Of a DNA stretch of 64,000 nucleotides, positions 23,683 through 34,400 are shown in pieces. Position numbers and translations under genes: made by a program. Below the pieces are notes generated by a model. The model worked only from the letters and a program-made list of their open reading frames with translations, was not told the origin of the DNA and searched no databases. The stretch's first letter is position 1, and the number at the start of each line of letters is the position of its first letter. The stretch is from Closterium sp. Naga37s-1 (taxonomy: Eukaryota > Streptophyta > Zygnematophyceae > Desmidiales > Closteriaceae): the NCBI GenBank assembly GCA_947471745.1, contig CANJKZ010000979.1, positions 744,001-808,000 of the forward strand, written 5' to 3'.

Positions 23683-24073
23683 CATTGCTCTCCGTTACTT
23701 TCTTGCTCGTGAGCTGCAGCAGCGTGGTCAGTTGCGACTTGCGTACGTGGCCTCTGAGGCCAACACTGCTGATGTGTTCACCAAGGCACTTGCGCCTTGT
23801 GACCATCAGCGCTTCTGCACTCAGCTGGGTCTTGTACCTGTCTTGCCTCACTTGCTCTCCTCTTGACCTTGCTTGTACTGTCACATATATATACCTGCTC
23901 TTGCTTGTCTAGCTCTATATATATATATGTGTACTCCTGCATGTGAACTGGCCTTGTGGCCTTGTCGTTGTGCTCGGACTGTGTGGTGACTTTGTGATCC
24001 ACCCTGAGCTTGCTCTGCTTTGCTTGACTGGTCTTGTGACCCCTTGTTCTCCCCCACTTTGCCTATGGGGGTG

Positions 24074-24207
24074 TGTCAGAACATTATATAGCTTATGCTG
24101 TTGTGTAGGCTATAGTGGGGTATCCCATAGGGGGTACAACCCAATTAGGGTTTCCTTTATGTACTCACTTCATTCATAGTTCATTCATCCTTGCTCTACT
24201 TTTCTCA
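24074..24207 (+). repeat. Copia-2 3' LTR
   Basis: 134 bp, preceded by cctatgggggtg and followed by gggcg. Confidence 0.94.
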
Positions 24208-24623
24208 GGGCGTTAGGGCTGTTGCGGTTTGATGCTGGTCAATTGAGGTTTATGATCGCGGATTTATATGCTCGAGCGCTTATTGGTTCCGAATTTGTTT
24301 GCCCGCGCGCTCATTGGTCGCGCAATGGGGCGAAAATGGCCGCGCATATACTATTGGTCGGGCCACGTTCGTGCCCGCCAACCACCCGAAATTTTCGGGT
24401 GGGGAATAATACGAATCACTACCGCGGGATGAGACTCGTGCGAACGAGGAATTTCGGGGATACAAACCCTGGTAGGGTAATGTGCCGGAGAAAAAAAAAC
24501 CCCTCGAAAATGCCCTGGCGTTGCCACTCGAGCAATTATCACTGAATTTGATGGCCACTCGAGCAATTCGGGGACACGTGGGCAAGAGCGAATCACCAAA
24601 CAAGGCACTGGAGCAATTCTCTC
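24208..24623. other. Gene-free host flank right of Copia-2
   Basis: This continues the 14748-15079 spacer after the Copia-2 target duplication. It has repeated attggtc motifs, a perfect palindrome cccgaaattttcggg (about 24386-24400) and a repeated ctcgagcaatt motif. No coding region could be supported. Confidence 0.5.
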
Positions 24624-25223
24624 TTTTTTAGCTCTCGCCCACCCCACCTTGTAAGGAGTCCCAACTGAGTTCTGATGCAAGAAATACACTTATATTCTGG
24701 AGATTTTTTTGTCGAACGGGCAACCTAGTCGAAGCATCATTCTCTTGTCACGGACCGCACAGATGGTGGATGATTCGCCGCAGAGCACGGATGGAGTACA
24801 CGTCAGACACGGAAATGGTGAAAACGGAGAATTTCAGGTGGAAGTGCGTGGCAGCTTTCCTCAGGGAGGCTTGTTCTCCGCTCCGGCGCACACGCAATAA
24901 GCGCAGGTGGGTCAGGGAGATTTTCCAGAGAAGAACACAAACTGGATTCGTCGCAACACATCGTCTGTAGAAGTACATAACACTATGTTGACGGTTTCTG
25001 TGCTCTTGTTGAGAGTGATTATAATAGCACACCAACCTTGCTATCATCCAGCTAACAAAGAAGGTTTTCCTATTGCTGACAAATTCAAAAAGCACAACTA
25101 GTTATCATCTTTTACGTGCAGCCGAATCGACTTCGAGTTCTTACACCGCTCTAAAAGTGCCGTGCACCGAACCGAAAGCCCTCAACGTGACAGATTTGAC
25201 CGTTTTGCTTTCGAGGCCTGGTG
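24624..25223 (+). repeat. Diverged partial copy of the 4.6-kb tandem unit
   Basis: From tttttagctctcgccc to tcgaggcctggt this region matches 52955-53549, with scattered substitutions and small indels. It lacks the rest of the unit. The Ty3 3' LTR end (25224) breaks it. No known protein is encoded; short open frames on both strands are not recognised. Confidence 0.85.
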
Positions 25224-25427
25224 TGTTATGAGTTGTAAAGGAGAGTGCGCAGATTAACGAATAACGAGAATGTGATTGAACAGACTGATCATACAATGAA
25301 GGCACACGCTAATATAGTGACTAGTCTAGCTAGGAGGGAACTTCGGGTGAGTGAGGTTGGGTGCAGGTTTGGCGAAAGGAAATGCCGAAGGCGACGCGAG
25401 GAGGCTCGGCATTGTTGATGTCGGCCA
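25224..25427 (-). repeat. Ty3 element 3' LTR, distal part
   Basis: On the minus strand this is the end of an LTR closing in cataaca. Its other 76 bp lie at 40713-40788 and begin tgtaagg after a purine tract. The LTR (about 280 bp) was split by Copia-3, whose target duplication ggcca is 25423-25427 and 40708-40712. Confidence 0.75.
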
Positions 25428-25770
25428 TGTTGAGATAATATCGAGACTTGTGCACTTCAAGGAATTCGTGTAGTATAGTTAGTACAGTAAAAGTACCGAT
25501 AGGCTGACGTCAGCAAAGCGCTACGCACTCTAGGATAACGTCAGCAGTAGCTATAGGTATCGCGAATATTCACGTACCGTTTCAGGCTAATAGGTGCATT
25601 AAGCGAATAGGTACTTTATCCTAGTATATATTCTGTATGTTTGTCATTTCTTAATATACTTGATTTCAGAGATATTGATCCTGTTACAAGTCACTCATAT
25701 AAGACTTCCACTGCTACAGGAAGCTACTATCCTAAGACTACGATCCTATTCAGACAGCTTAATTCTAACA
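25428..25770 (+). repeat. Copia-3 5' LTR
   Basis: 343 bp, tgttgagataat...ttctaaca, matching 40365-40707 with about five substitutions. Confidence 0.94.
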
Positions 25771-25783
25771 TGGTATCAGAGCC
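25771..25783 (+). promoter_or_regulatory. Copia-3 primer-binding site
   Basis: tggtatcagagcc is complementary to the 3' end expected of initiator tRNA-Met and lies directly after the LTR. Confidence 0.85.
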
Positions 25784-27924
25784 ACTTAGGATTATAACAG
25801 CTTCCACCTGCCTACTCTACAACTATGTCTGGATCTCCAAGGTCCAACAATGGCTCTTCTGTTACGAGCCCATCACGCCCAACAGCGTCTCCAGCTGCTG
25901 ATAATTCACATCTGCAACAACAACAACAACAACAATATCAGCAACAACCGATGTACGGCATGCCATTGAGCAATCAGCCCGTACACGCAACTACAGCAGC
26001 GGCATCATCGACAGCAGCTGCAGCAATAGCAGCATCAGCAGCCACAACAGCTGCAGCTGCAGTCACTGGTTCTTCTAGTCAACCGGGACAACAGTCCAAC
26101 TTCGTACCGACTGGACCTTACCAATATCAAGGTGCTTACCAGCCAGCAAATCTTCAACAACGTGTTAATGCTGCCGTCTTGTCGCTTAACCAGATGTTTC
26201 CAACTCCTATGAGCATTGATGGCTCCAGCTATCAGCGTGGTCAGATGCCACAAGGAAGTGATGGGTCGAACAACTCCTTCTCTTTTGGTCCTGCTGGACA
26301 AGGACAACAAACACTTCAAGGGTCACAAGTGCCATCACTTTATCAGCTACAATCAGCTGACGGGACCGGAAATTATATTCCTGCTGCAAATCCAACGAAA
26401 ATCAAAACGACAATGCCTTTTAACGGTCAAGACTTTCATACCTGGAGCTTTGAGTTTGAGCTTCTTGTTCAGACCGCGGGGTTCTGGCAACTGTATGACG
26501 GCACAGCACCCTTTCCATCGCACGGGTCACCACTTCAACAAGCCACTTTTCGATCGGCGTCGCTGACTGCATACACAGTTCTCGTTCGTAATCTGACACC
26601 AACTGAACAGCTCGGAATTCGTTCATTTCGTACCAGTGCCGCTCCCGCTGAAGCAGCTTGGTTGTACCTGCAAGGGATTCACATGGCAAAAGACACTGTC
26701 AACCAGAGTAAAATTTTGACGCAGCTGTCAAATATACAGATGATAAACGGCGAGAAAGTGACGCAGTATATCAACTGCGCTCGAAATCTGCGTGATCAAC
26801 TTCAGAAGTGTGGAGGGTACTTCCCCGACGCTATGTTCCACACGGTGCTACTCACGGGTCTTGGACCAGAATGGCGACAGTGTCGCTCTATACTTCGGAT
26901 GCAAGCACAGTTGTCCGAGGGGGCACTCTGTGCCACTCTCATCGCCGAGCAGCAGGATATGGACCTGCACAACGCTCGAGGAGGGAAAAAGGTGGTAAAC
27001 AATACAGTCAGCTTTTATTCTAATCCACGTCACAAGCCCGTTTGTTCTTTTTGTTGAAAAACAGGACACACTATTGATACCTGCTGGTCGAAAGACAAAC
27101 CATCTTGGAAGCGGTCTGCATCGAAACATACGAAAGATTCTTCAAGTGAAGCTGAGAAGCCGGAAGCTGAGAAGCCGGACGCTGCGAAGCTGAATTCTGC
27201 GAAGCTGGACCCTGCGAAGACACAGTCAAAGCAAGTTATTACCTGCATGACATCAGTTTTAACGGTTTATGATCCTGATGCTGAAGAGCGGATTCACAAC
27301 CGGTTCAACAACGAACTCAACACACCGATTCCACCTGAGGTCTATGCAAATCTTGCACATACTATTGCAGGTCCCAATACTTGGTACCTCGACAGTTGCT
27401 GCGGTCAGCACATGTGTTCGCCAGAGACGCGTTTCATTGTGAATCAACGCCGTCTGCAGAATCCCGTTGTCGTCACGGTCGCCAATAACCAACGGCTTAC
27501 AGCTCACTGGATGGGAAGTATCGTTCTGGACTCAGTTGAAGAAGACTTCAGTCTTCACCTGAACGAAGTTCTTCTGGTCCCTCGGCTTGGCTTCAACCTC
27601 ATGTCATCTGCACAGCTCATGAAGAACGGGATTACACTTCTCGGTGAACCTGGGAAATTCAATCTGAAGTACGGCGACAAGAAATTCGGCACGGCAGTTG
27701 AGCAAAACGGTGTTTTCGTTTTGAACTTCATACCTGAGCGCACTACTGCCGACTCTGATAACATTCTCTCGCTTGGTCCTTGGGAGCATCGCGACGACAT
27801 TGATTACACCGACGATATAGTTCCACGTGAGGGAGTTGTCCCGACGTCTTCAACCACGGCTGCCGCCGTCATGTTGACCTTCGACGATCAAGGCTTGAAT
27901 GATGTTCAGTCCTCCCGGGAGTAC

Positions 27925-28098
27925 TGTCAGAATGTTATTCTCTAGCCTGTAGTGGGGTGCTCTATAGCGAGTACAACCCATCTAGGGTTTGCTATATGTA
28001 TCCTCATTGCTGCTAGTGAAACCCCTTCTTCTCCTATTTCTCTTTCACATACCCTAAAACCAACCTATGGCTTCTTAGCCTAAGCTCCTATCTTAACA
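27925..28098 (+). repeat. NA-3 5' LTR
   Basis: 174 bp, tgtcagaatgtt...tcttaaca. Confidence 0.93.
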
Positions 28099-28143
28099 TG
28101 GAATCAGAGCTGTTACGCTCTTGGCTTGTGAGCCCACCTGCTT
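28099..28143 (+). promoter_or_regulatory. NA-3 PBS, hairpin and GAGCCCACC motif
   Basis: PBS tggaatcagagc; possible stem agagc / gctct; then gagcccacc. This is the same order as in the autonomous Copias. Confidence 0.55.
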
Positions 28144-28289
28144 TCGCTGCTACTACTCTGCCTAACGCGCGCCTCGAGCGCGCGCCTGCCTGCCGCGCGC
28201 CTATGGCGCGCGGCCCTTTTTTCCTCCCGCCGCGCGCTCGTGGCGCGCGGCGGTTTTCTGACCGTCGGGCGCCCCGTGGCGCGCGGCGG

Positions 28290-28660
28290 TGCCTAGCCCC
28301 GGCCCTGCCCCGTCGCCCGCCGCGGCTCTGTCGCGGCCCCACGTCGCGGCCCTCCCCGTCGCGACCCCCCGTCGCGGCCCCCCGTCGCGGCCCCGCGTCG
28401 CGCCCTCTCGTCGCGGCCCCCCGTCGCGGCCCCCCGTCGCGGCCCCACGTCGCGCCCTCCTGTCGCGGCCCTGCCCCGTCGCCCGACGCCGCCCCGTCGC
28501 GGCCCTATCGCGGCGCCGCCCCAGCCCTGCCCCGTCGCCCGCCGCGACTTTGTTGCGGCCCCGTTGCGGCCCCGTCGCGGCCCCGCCCCGGCCCTGCCCC
28601 GACGCCTGTCGCGGCCTCGTCTCGGCCCCGTCGCGGCCCCGCCCTGGCCCTTTTCCCGTC
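28290..28660 (+). repeat. NA-3 internal GC-rich tandem repeats
   Basis: Degenerate units of gtcgcggccccc and gtcgcggccctg. Open frames across them encode Pro/Arg/Ala repeats only. Confidence 0.8.
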
Positions 28661-29410
28661 GCCCGTCGCGACGCCCTGGGGGGCCGCGCGACTTGGGGGG
28701 CCCGCGCGTCGCCCCTTCTGCCGCCTGCTCTGGCGCCCGGGGGCAGGGCCGCGCCTCGGCCCCTCCTTTCTTCGTCGCGGCCCTACCCCCCCCCCCCCCC
28801 CCCCCCCGTGCATTCCGTGGTGCTGGGGGTGTGGGGTGCCGAGCATGGGGGTGGCGGGTGTGGGGGTGGCGGTTATGTGTTCCTCCCCTTGCTCCTCCTC
28901 CTCCCTTGTCTCCCCCTGCTGCAGCTGTCGCTGAGGGGGGTGGGTGTGTGGGAGCCTAGGGTTTAGGGTTTAAGGGGGGTGCTGTGGGAGTGGAGCTAGG
29001 GTTTGAACAGGGGGTGTGTGAGAGGGGAGTGGGGCAGTTGGAGGAGGTTGTGTGAAGGTAGCTGTCTTGTCGCCTGCAGCGCCTGTAGTCCGTCGCCCTT
29101 GCTTCGGTAGCCAGTGAGCCTGTTGCACCAGTCGCCAGTGGGTCCGTTGCTCCTGCCGCTCGTCTATAGCCGCGGAGCCAGTCACTCCAGTAGTCTGTCG
29201 CCCTTGCTTCAGTAGCCTCTGAGTCAGCCGCTCCTGTGCCCGTGCCTCTGCAGCTTCAGTCGTTGCCTCCCATCTTCTCTCCCTCCACAGTCTCTCCTCC
29301 TCCTCACTTGCCCTCTGTGATTAGCTCTAGCTTTGCTTACCTTTGTGAACTCCTGCTCTATACCTGCTTGCTCATTGTACTGATTACACCCCACTTTGGC
29401 TATGGGGGTG

Positions 29411-29584
29411 TGTCAGAATGTTATTCTCTAGCCTGTAGTGGGGTGCTCTATAGCGAGTACAACCCATCTAGGGTTTGCTATATGTATCCTCATTGCTGCT
29501 AGTGAAACCCCTTCTTCTCCTATTTCTCTTTCACATACCCTAAAACCAAGCTATGGCTTCTTAGCCTAAGCTCCTATCTTAACA
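29411..29584 (+). repeat. NA-3 3' LTR
   Basis: 174 bp after gctatgggggtg and before agtac. Confidence 0.93.
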
Positions 29585-30316
29585 AGTACATGGCTGCTGT
29601 TGAAGGTTGGGGTGATCCGACGAACATGCCGACTGATGACGGCATCTGGGGGGCTGACGAACCCGATGAAACAACTTGGGGCGAGACGCCTGCTGAACGC
29701 GATGATCGTCTTCTCGCTGAAGCTGAGCAACGCGTCGCTGATATGGAGATTCTTGACTTGGGTCGTCTCGTTGGAGTTGAACCTGTACCTGCAGCATCCG
29801 ATCAAGAAAGCGGCGAGTTAGTACTTGCTCCAGGCGAGTACGTGGATGTTGAGGTTCGTGTTCCACCACCAAATCTTACTCGTTACGTCGCACCTGCTTT
29901 CGATCAGATCCGCTCCGATGGTCATCAGCTTCTGTTGTCGTTCTTCGCTAACGCCGAGTATTACCTGCACGCACAAGGTCACAAAGCCACGGGAGAAACA
30001 TGGCATAAGCGACTTGGTCATCCGTCGCAGTTTACGCTAAACAACACGATCAAGGCTGCAGTGCTTGACAAGAATTCGTTACTCTTACCGAGCGGTCTCG
30101 AACTGAAGCCGGTGAATCGCCCGGCACCCTGCACCATCTGCCCTGCGGCAAACCTACCGCACGAGCCGTTTCCGACTCATTTCCCTGGAGCTGAAGATTA
30201 TCATCTGATGGATAAGGTTTACAGCGATATACTCAACTTACCTGCGGATGGTTTCAACGGCGGGCGCTACGTTATCACATTTACAGAAGCTTCTACTCGT
30301 TACGTTTGGACTGGAA

Positions 30317-30452
30317 TGTCAGAACATTATATAGCTTATGCTGTTGTGTAGGCTATAGTGGGGTATCCCATAAGGGGTACAACCCAATTAGGGTTTCCTA
30401 TTTGTACTCACTTCATTTCATAGTTCACTCATTCTCGTTCTTCATTTTCACA
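30317..30452 (+). repeat. Copia-4 5' LTR
   Basis: 136 bp, tgtcagaacatt...ttttcaca, the same as 37615-37750 by eye. Confidence 0.95.
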
Positions 30453-30500
30453 TGGAATCAGAGCAGGTCCCCTCCTAGGGACTGCTTCTAGGGCCCACCG
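30453..30500 (+). promoter_or_regulatory. Copia-4 PBS, hairpin and GGGCCCACC motif
   Basis: PBS tggaatcagagc, one mismatch to tggtatcagagc. Hairpin gtccc-ctccta-gggac. Then agggcccacc at about 30490-30499. The stem differs in sequence from Copia-2 but keeps pairing. Confidence 0.65.
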
Positions 30501-30529
30501 AAGCGCGCCCCGAGGCGCGTTTTCCTTTT

Positions 30530-31420
30530 TTTTAGCGACCCTCCGTGTCGCCCCTTGCGGCCCCGCCGCCCTCCCTTCGCGGCCCCGCCACCCTACTAAC
30601 GCGGCCCCGCCGCCCTTCCTTCGCGGCCCCGCCGCCCTGCTCGCGCGGCCCAGCCGCCCTCTGCTTCGCGGCCCCGCTGCCCTGCTCACGCGGCCCCGCC
30701 GCCCTCTGCTACGCGGCCCCGCCGCCCTGCTACAGCGGCCCCGCCGCCCTCACGTCGCGGCCCGCCCGCCCTCTGCTTCGCGGCCCCGCCGCCCTGCTCA
30801 CGCGGCCCCGCCGCCCTGCTCACGCGGCCCCGCCGCTCTCTGCTAAGCGGCCCCGCCGCCCCACTACAGCGGCCCCGCCGCCCTCACGTCGCGGCCCGCC
30901 CGCCACCCTACCTGCGGCCCGCCCGCCGCCCTACCTGCGGCCCGCCCGCCACCCTACCTGCGGCCCGCCCGCCGCCCTACCTGTGGCCCGCCCGCCGCCC
31001 TACCTGCGGCCCGCCCGCCGCCCTACTTGCGGCCCTACCGCCGCCCTCCCTGCGGCCCGCCCGCCGCCCTACTTGCGGCCCTACCGCCGCCCTACCTGCG
31101 GCCCGCCCGCCGCCCTCCTTGCGGCCCTACCGCCGCCCAACCTGCGGCCCTACCGCCGCCCTACCTGCGGGAGCCGCCTAGCAGCAGAACCGCCGGGAGC
31201 CAAGCCGCCCTGCCGCCGAGCCGCCCGGGAGCCGAGCCGCCCTGCAGCCGAGCCGCCCGAGAGCCGAGCCGCCCTGCCGCCGAGCCGCCCGGGAGCCGAG
31301 CCGCACTGCCGCCGAGCCGCCCAACAGCCGAGCCGCCCAGCAGCCGAGCCGCCCTGCCGCCGAGCCGCTGAGCAGCCGAGCCGCCCTACTGCCGAGCCGC
31401 CCGACCTGCCCTGTCCGGTG
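30530..31420 (+). repeat. Copia-4 leader: GC-rich tandem repeats
   Basis: Three successive unit types occur: cgcggccccgccgccct (30530-30900), gcggcccgcccgccgccctacct (30900-31170) and gccgagccgccc (31180-31400). The block is non-coding by composition. Confidence 0.85.
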
Positions 31421-31484
31421 AGCACAGCCCCACTGTCACTGCGTGCCCTTCCCCTACTGCTTGCACTGCTCGTCTGTCGTCGTC

Positions 31485-34400
31485 ATGGCTACCCCTAGTG
31501 TCCTCGCTTTTGACGCTGAGGGTCGAGCCATTGACTTTGAGGTCTGGGTCGACGACCTGCAGCTGTTCTTACAGTGCGATAGGGCGGACGGTCTTTCCCT
31601 CTTTGACCTCACCTCTGGCGCCTCTCCTGCCCCTGCTACTGATGCTGACCCCACTGTTCGCTCTCAGTGGGCCACCCGCGATGCTGCTGCACGTCTTGCT
31701 GTGCGTCGCCACCTGCCTACCACTGAGCGCGCGCACTTTAGTCAGTACAAGAGTGCTCAGACCTTGTACGACGCTGTAGTTGCGCGCTACTCTTCCCCTG
31801 CCACTGCTGCCCTGAGCCGCCTCATGCTACCGTACCTCTTTCCTGACCTTACTGCCTTTCCCACTGTCGCTGACCTCATTACGCACCTCCGCACTAGTGA
31901 CACTCGCTACCGCGCCGCCCTTCCTGCTGAGTTCTGCGCCAAGAACCCCCCCCCCATGTACATCACTCTCTATTACATAGTCACACGCCTCCCTGACTCC
32001 CTTCGCGTAGTCAGGGACCACTACCTCTCGGTCTGTCCCACCACTCTCACTGTCGACCTCCTCGAGAAGTCCCTCCTGGCGGCGGAGAAGAGCATCGTCG
32101 CTGTAGGAGCCTCTCGTGGTGACCCTCGCACCCCCATCTTTGAGGGGTGTTCTCCTTCCCCCCTGCTGCCCTCTGTTGCCTCTGCTGCTGCTGCCGACCT
32201 GCTTGGTCTTGAGTCGGTCTGCGCGGCGTCTGCCCCTAGCGGGAGACGCCGCCCTGGCAGGGGCAAGGGGGGCAAGGGCGCGGGTGGAGCTGGCGAGGGC
32301 GGTGGAGGAGGCGGTGGAGGCGGAGGAGGGAGTGGGGGTGGCGGTGGGAGTGGTGGCGGGGGCGGTGGTGGCGGTGGCAGCAGCGGAGGAGGAGGCGGTG
32401 GTGGCGGCAGCGGTGGGAGCGGAGGCAGCGGTGGTGGTGGAGGTGGAGGCAGCGGTGGCGGAGGGGGTGGAGCTGGTCGGGGTGGTGCCCCGCTGCGTAG
32501 CGGCCCTGGTGGTGGCCAGCGTCAGCAGCAGCAGCAGCAGCAGCAGCGTTCGCGGGACATCCCCCCGCCCCAGCAGCTCCGTGAGTGGTACACGCAGCGT
32601 CAGCGGGGTGGGGGTTTTGGTCCGTGCACCTACGTCCTTCGTTCCGGTGACCGAGCGGGTGAGCAGTGTGGGGGTGCGCACCCCACTCAGCGCTGCTTTG
32701 GCCGCCTGACGGACGCTTGGCGTCAGCAGTTCCCCGAGGCCAGTGAGATTCCCCGTTGGGGAGAGCTGTCTAGGGCTGGCGTAGCTGTCTTTGATCTTGA
32801 CTTTGATGCTATCCTTGCTGCCATGTATGCTGTGACTATTAGTGAGGAGGGTGACTGTTACCAGTGTTTCCCGCCCGACCCGGGCATTGGTACTGCTGCG
32901 CCAGGTACTTCTGCGGCTGCTGCTCTAGGTGCCAGTGCGTCTGCACTCTCAGGTACTGGTGAGGCTGCGCTCTCAGGTACTGCGTCGGCTTCGGCCTCCC
33001 TCACCTTCACACTTGACTCAGGGGCTTCTCGCTCCTTCTTTCGAGACCGCACCACACTCACGCCGCTTGGCCGGCCGGTTGCAGTCTCCCTGGCTGACCC
33101 CTCTGGGGGTCCTGTCCTCTCTCACTTCTCCACTGTCCTCCCGTGTCCGGCTACCCCCTCGGGCACCTTGTCTGGTCTGTACCTCCCCTCGTTCTCGACG
33201 AACTTGGTGAGTGGTGCTGACCTGCAGGATGCGGGGGTTCACCAGTTTACTCCTGCGAGTCAGCGGGTGACCCACTGCTCGGATGCCCGCACAGGCCGAC
33301 ACCTGGCCACGTTCTCACGTCGGCCAGGGTCGAGTCTCTACACACTGACCACTGCGTCTCCTCCTGTCCCTGCGTCTGGCCAGGTAGCTGCGTCGGGTCA
33401 GGTGTTTGCTGCTGCGTCCAGGTCTGGTCCTGAGTCTGCCCCCTGCTCGTGTCGCCGCCTGTCTCACGAGACTCTCCTGTGGCACCACCGTCTTGGCCAC
33501 CCCTCCTTGCTTCGTCTTCGGGGCATGGCTTCCCGTGTCCTTGTCTCTGGTCTTCCCCGGTCTCTCCCTCCCCTTCCTTCGGGACCCGGACCTTCTTGTG
33601 TCCCCTGTGTCGAGGGGCGGCTCCGGGCTGCCCCTCACTCCTCCCAGTTTCCCCCGACAGAGGCTCCTCTGCAGACGCTTCACATGGACGTGTGGGGCCC
33701 CGCCCGCGTCCGTGGGCAGGGTCACGAGCGCTACTTCCTGCTGGTGGTTGACGACTACTCGCGTTACACCACAGTCTTCCCCTTGCGCAGCAAGGGTGAT
33801 GTCACTGAGGTGTTGATCGACTGGATCCGCGCAGCTCGTCTCCAGCTCAGGAGGAGCTTCGGCTCGGACTTTCCTGTTCTGCGTCTGCACTCTGACCGAG
33901 GTGGAGAGTTCTCCTCTGGCCTTCTGCGAGCCTACTGTCGTGCACGAGGCATCCGCCAGACCTTTACGCTTCCGGACTCTCCACAGCAAAATGGGATTGC
34001 TGAGCGCCGCATTGGCATGGTCATGGACGTCGCTCGTACGTCCATGATGCATGCGGCTGCCCCCCATTTTCTGTGGCCGTTTGCGGTTCGGTACGCGGCG
34101 CATCAGATCAACCTTCACCCCAGGGTCTCCCGGCCGGAGACCTCTCCAGCTCTGCTGTGGACGGGGAAGGTCGGCGATGCGTCTGCGTTCCGTGTCTGGG
34201 GATCTCGGGCGTTTGTTCGTGACTTGTCTGCGGACAAGCTGTCCCCTCGTGCTGCTCCCTGTGTCTTCCTCGGCTTCCCCCCTGACGCTCCAGGGTGGCA
34301 GTTCTACCACCCCTCCTCTCGTCGTGTTCTGTCCTCCCAGGACGTCACGTTCGACGAGTCAGTCCCCTTCTACCGCCTCTTCCCCTACCGCACTCCTTCC

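Larger units (their letters stand above)
16369..23866 (+). pseudogene. Copia-2 gag-pol polyprotein, disrupted
   Basis: The start ATG at 16369 matches the Copia-4 start. A 98-bp deletion relative to Copia-4 after about 16448, with gct microhomology at the ends, shifts the gag frame. The frame is then open through the Gly-rich linker, the C-x13-C-x3-H-x4-C knuckle and protease (LDSGAS, intact). An extra G in gtccgtgggg (18491-18500) shifts the integrase frame. Integrase D, D, E, the Ala/Gly/Glu/Pro repeat linker, RT (YVDDLVF) and RNase H then read on. NA-2 interrupts RNase H at 22054 and the C-terminus resumes at 23688, ending at 23864-23866. RNase H has VLGSS where Copia-4 has VLSSS. Confidence 0.93.
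15080..24207 (+). mobile_element. Copia-2: Ty1/copia LTR retrotransposon, disrupted, contains NA-2
   Basis: The element has 134-bp LTRs (15080-15213 and 24074-24207) that differ at about one base and are flanked by target duplication gggcg (15075-15079 and 24208-24212). Internally it has PBS, GC-rich leader, gag-pol and polypurine tract (cctatgggggtg). Removing NA-2 and its duplicated cattg leaves about 7.5 kb, close to Copia-4. It is a close relative of Copia-4 by LTR and protein text. Confidence 0.95.
27925..29584 (+). mobile_element. NA-3: non-autonomous LTR element inserted in Copia-3
   Basis: A 1,660-bp element with 174-bp LTRs (27925-28098 and 29411-29584) differing at about one base, flanked by target duplication agtac (27920-27924 and 29585-29589). 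The PBS is tggaatcagagc (28099-28110) and the polypurine tract is gctatgggggtg. The interior has tcgcggccccg-type repeats (28290-28650), a C homopolymer (about 28788-28807) and a non-repetitive 3' part shared with NA-2. No gag or pol sequence is present. Its LTR shares blocks (agtggggt, gtacaaccca, agggttt) with the Copia-2 and Copia-4 LTRs. Confidence 0.93.
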
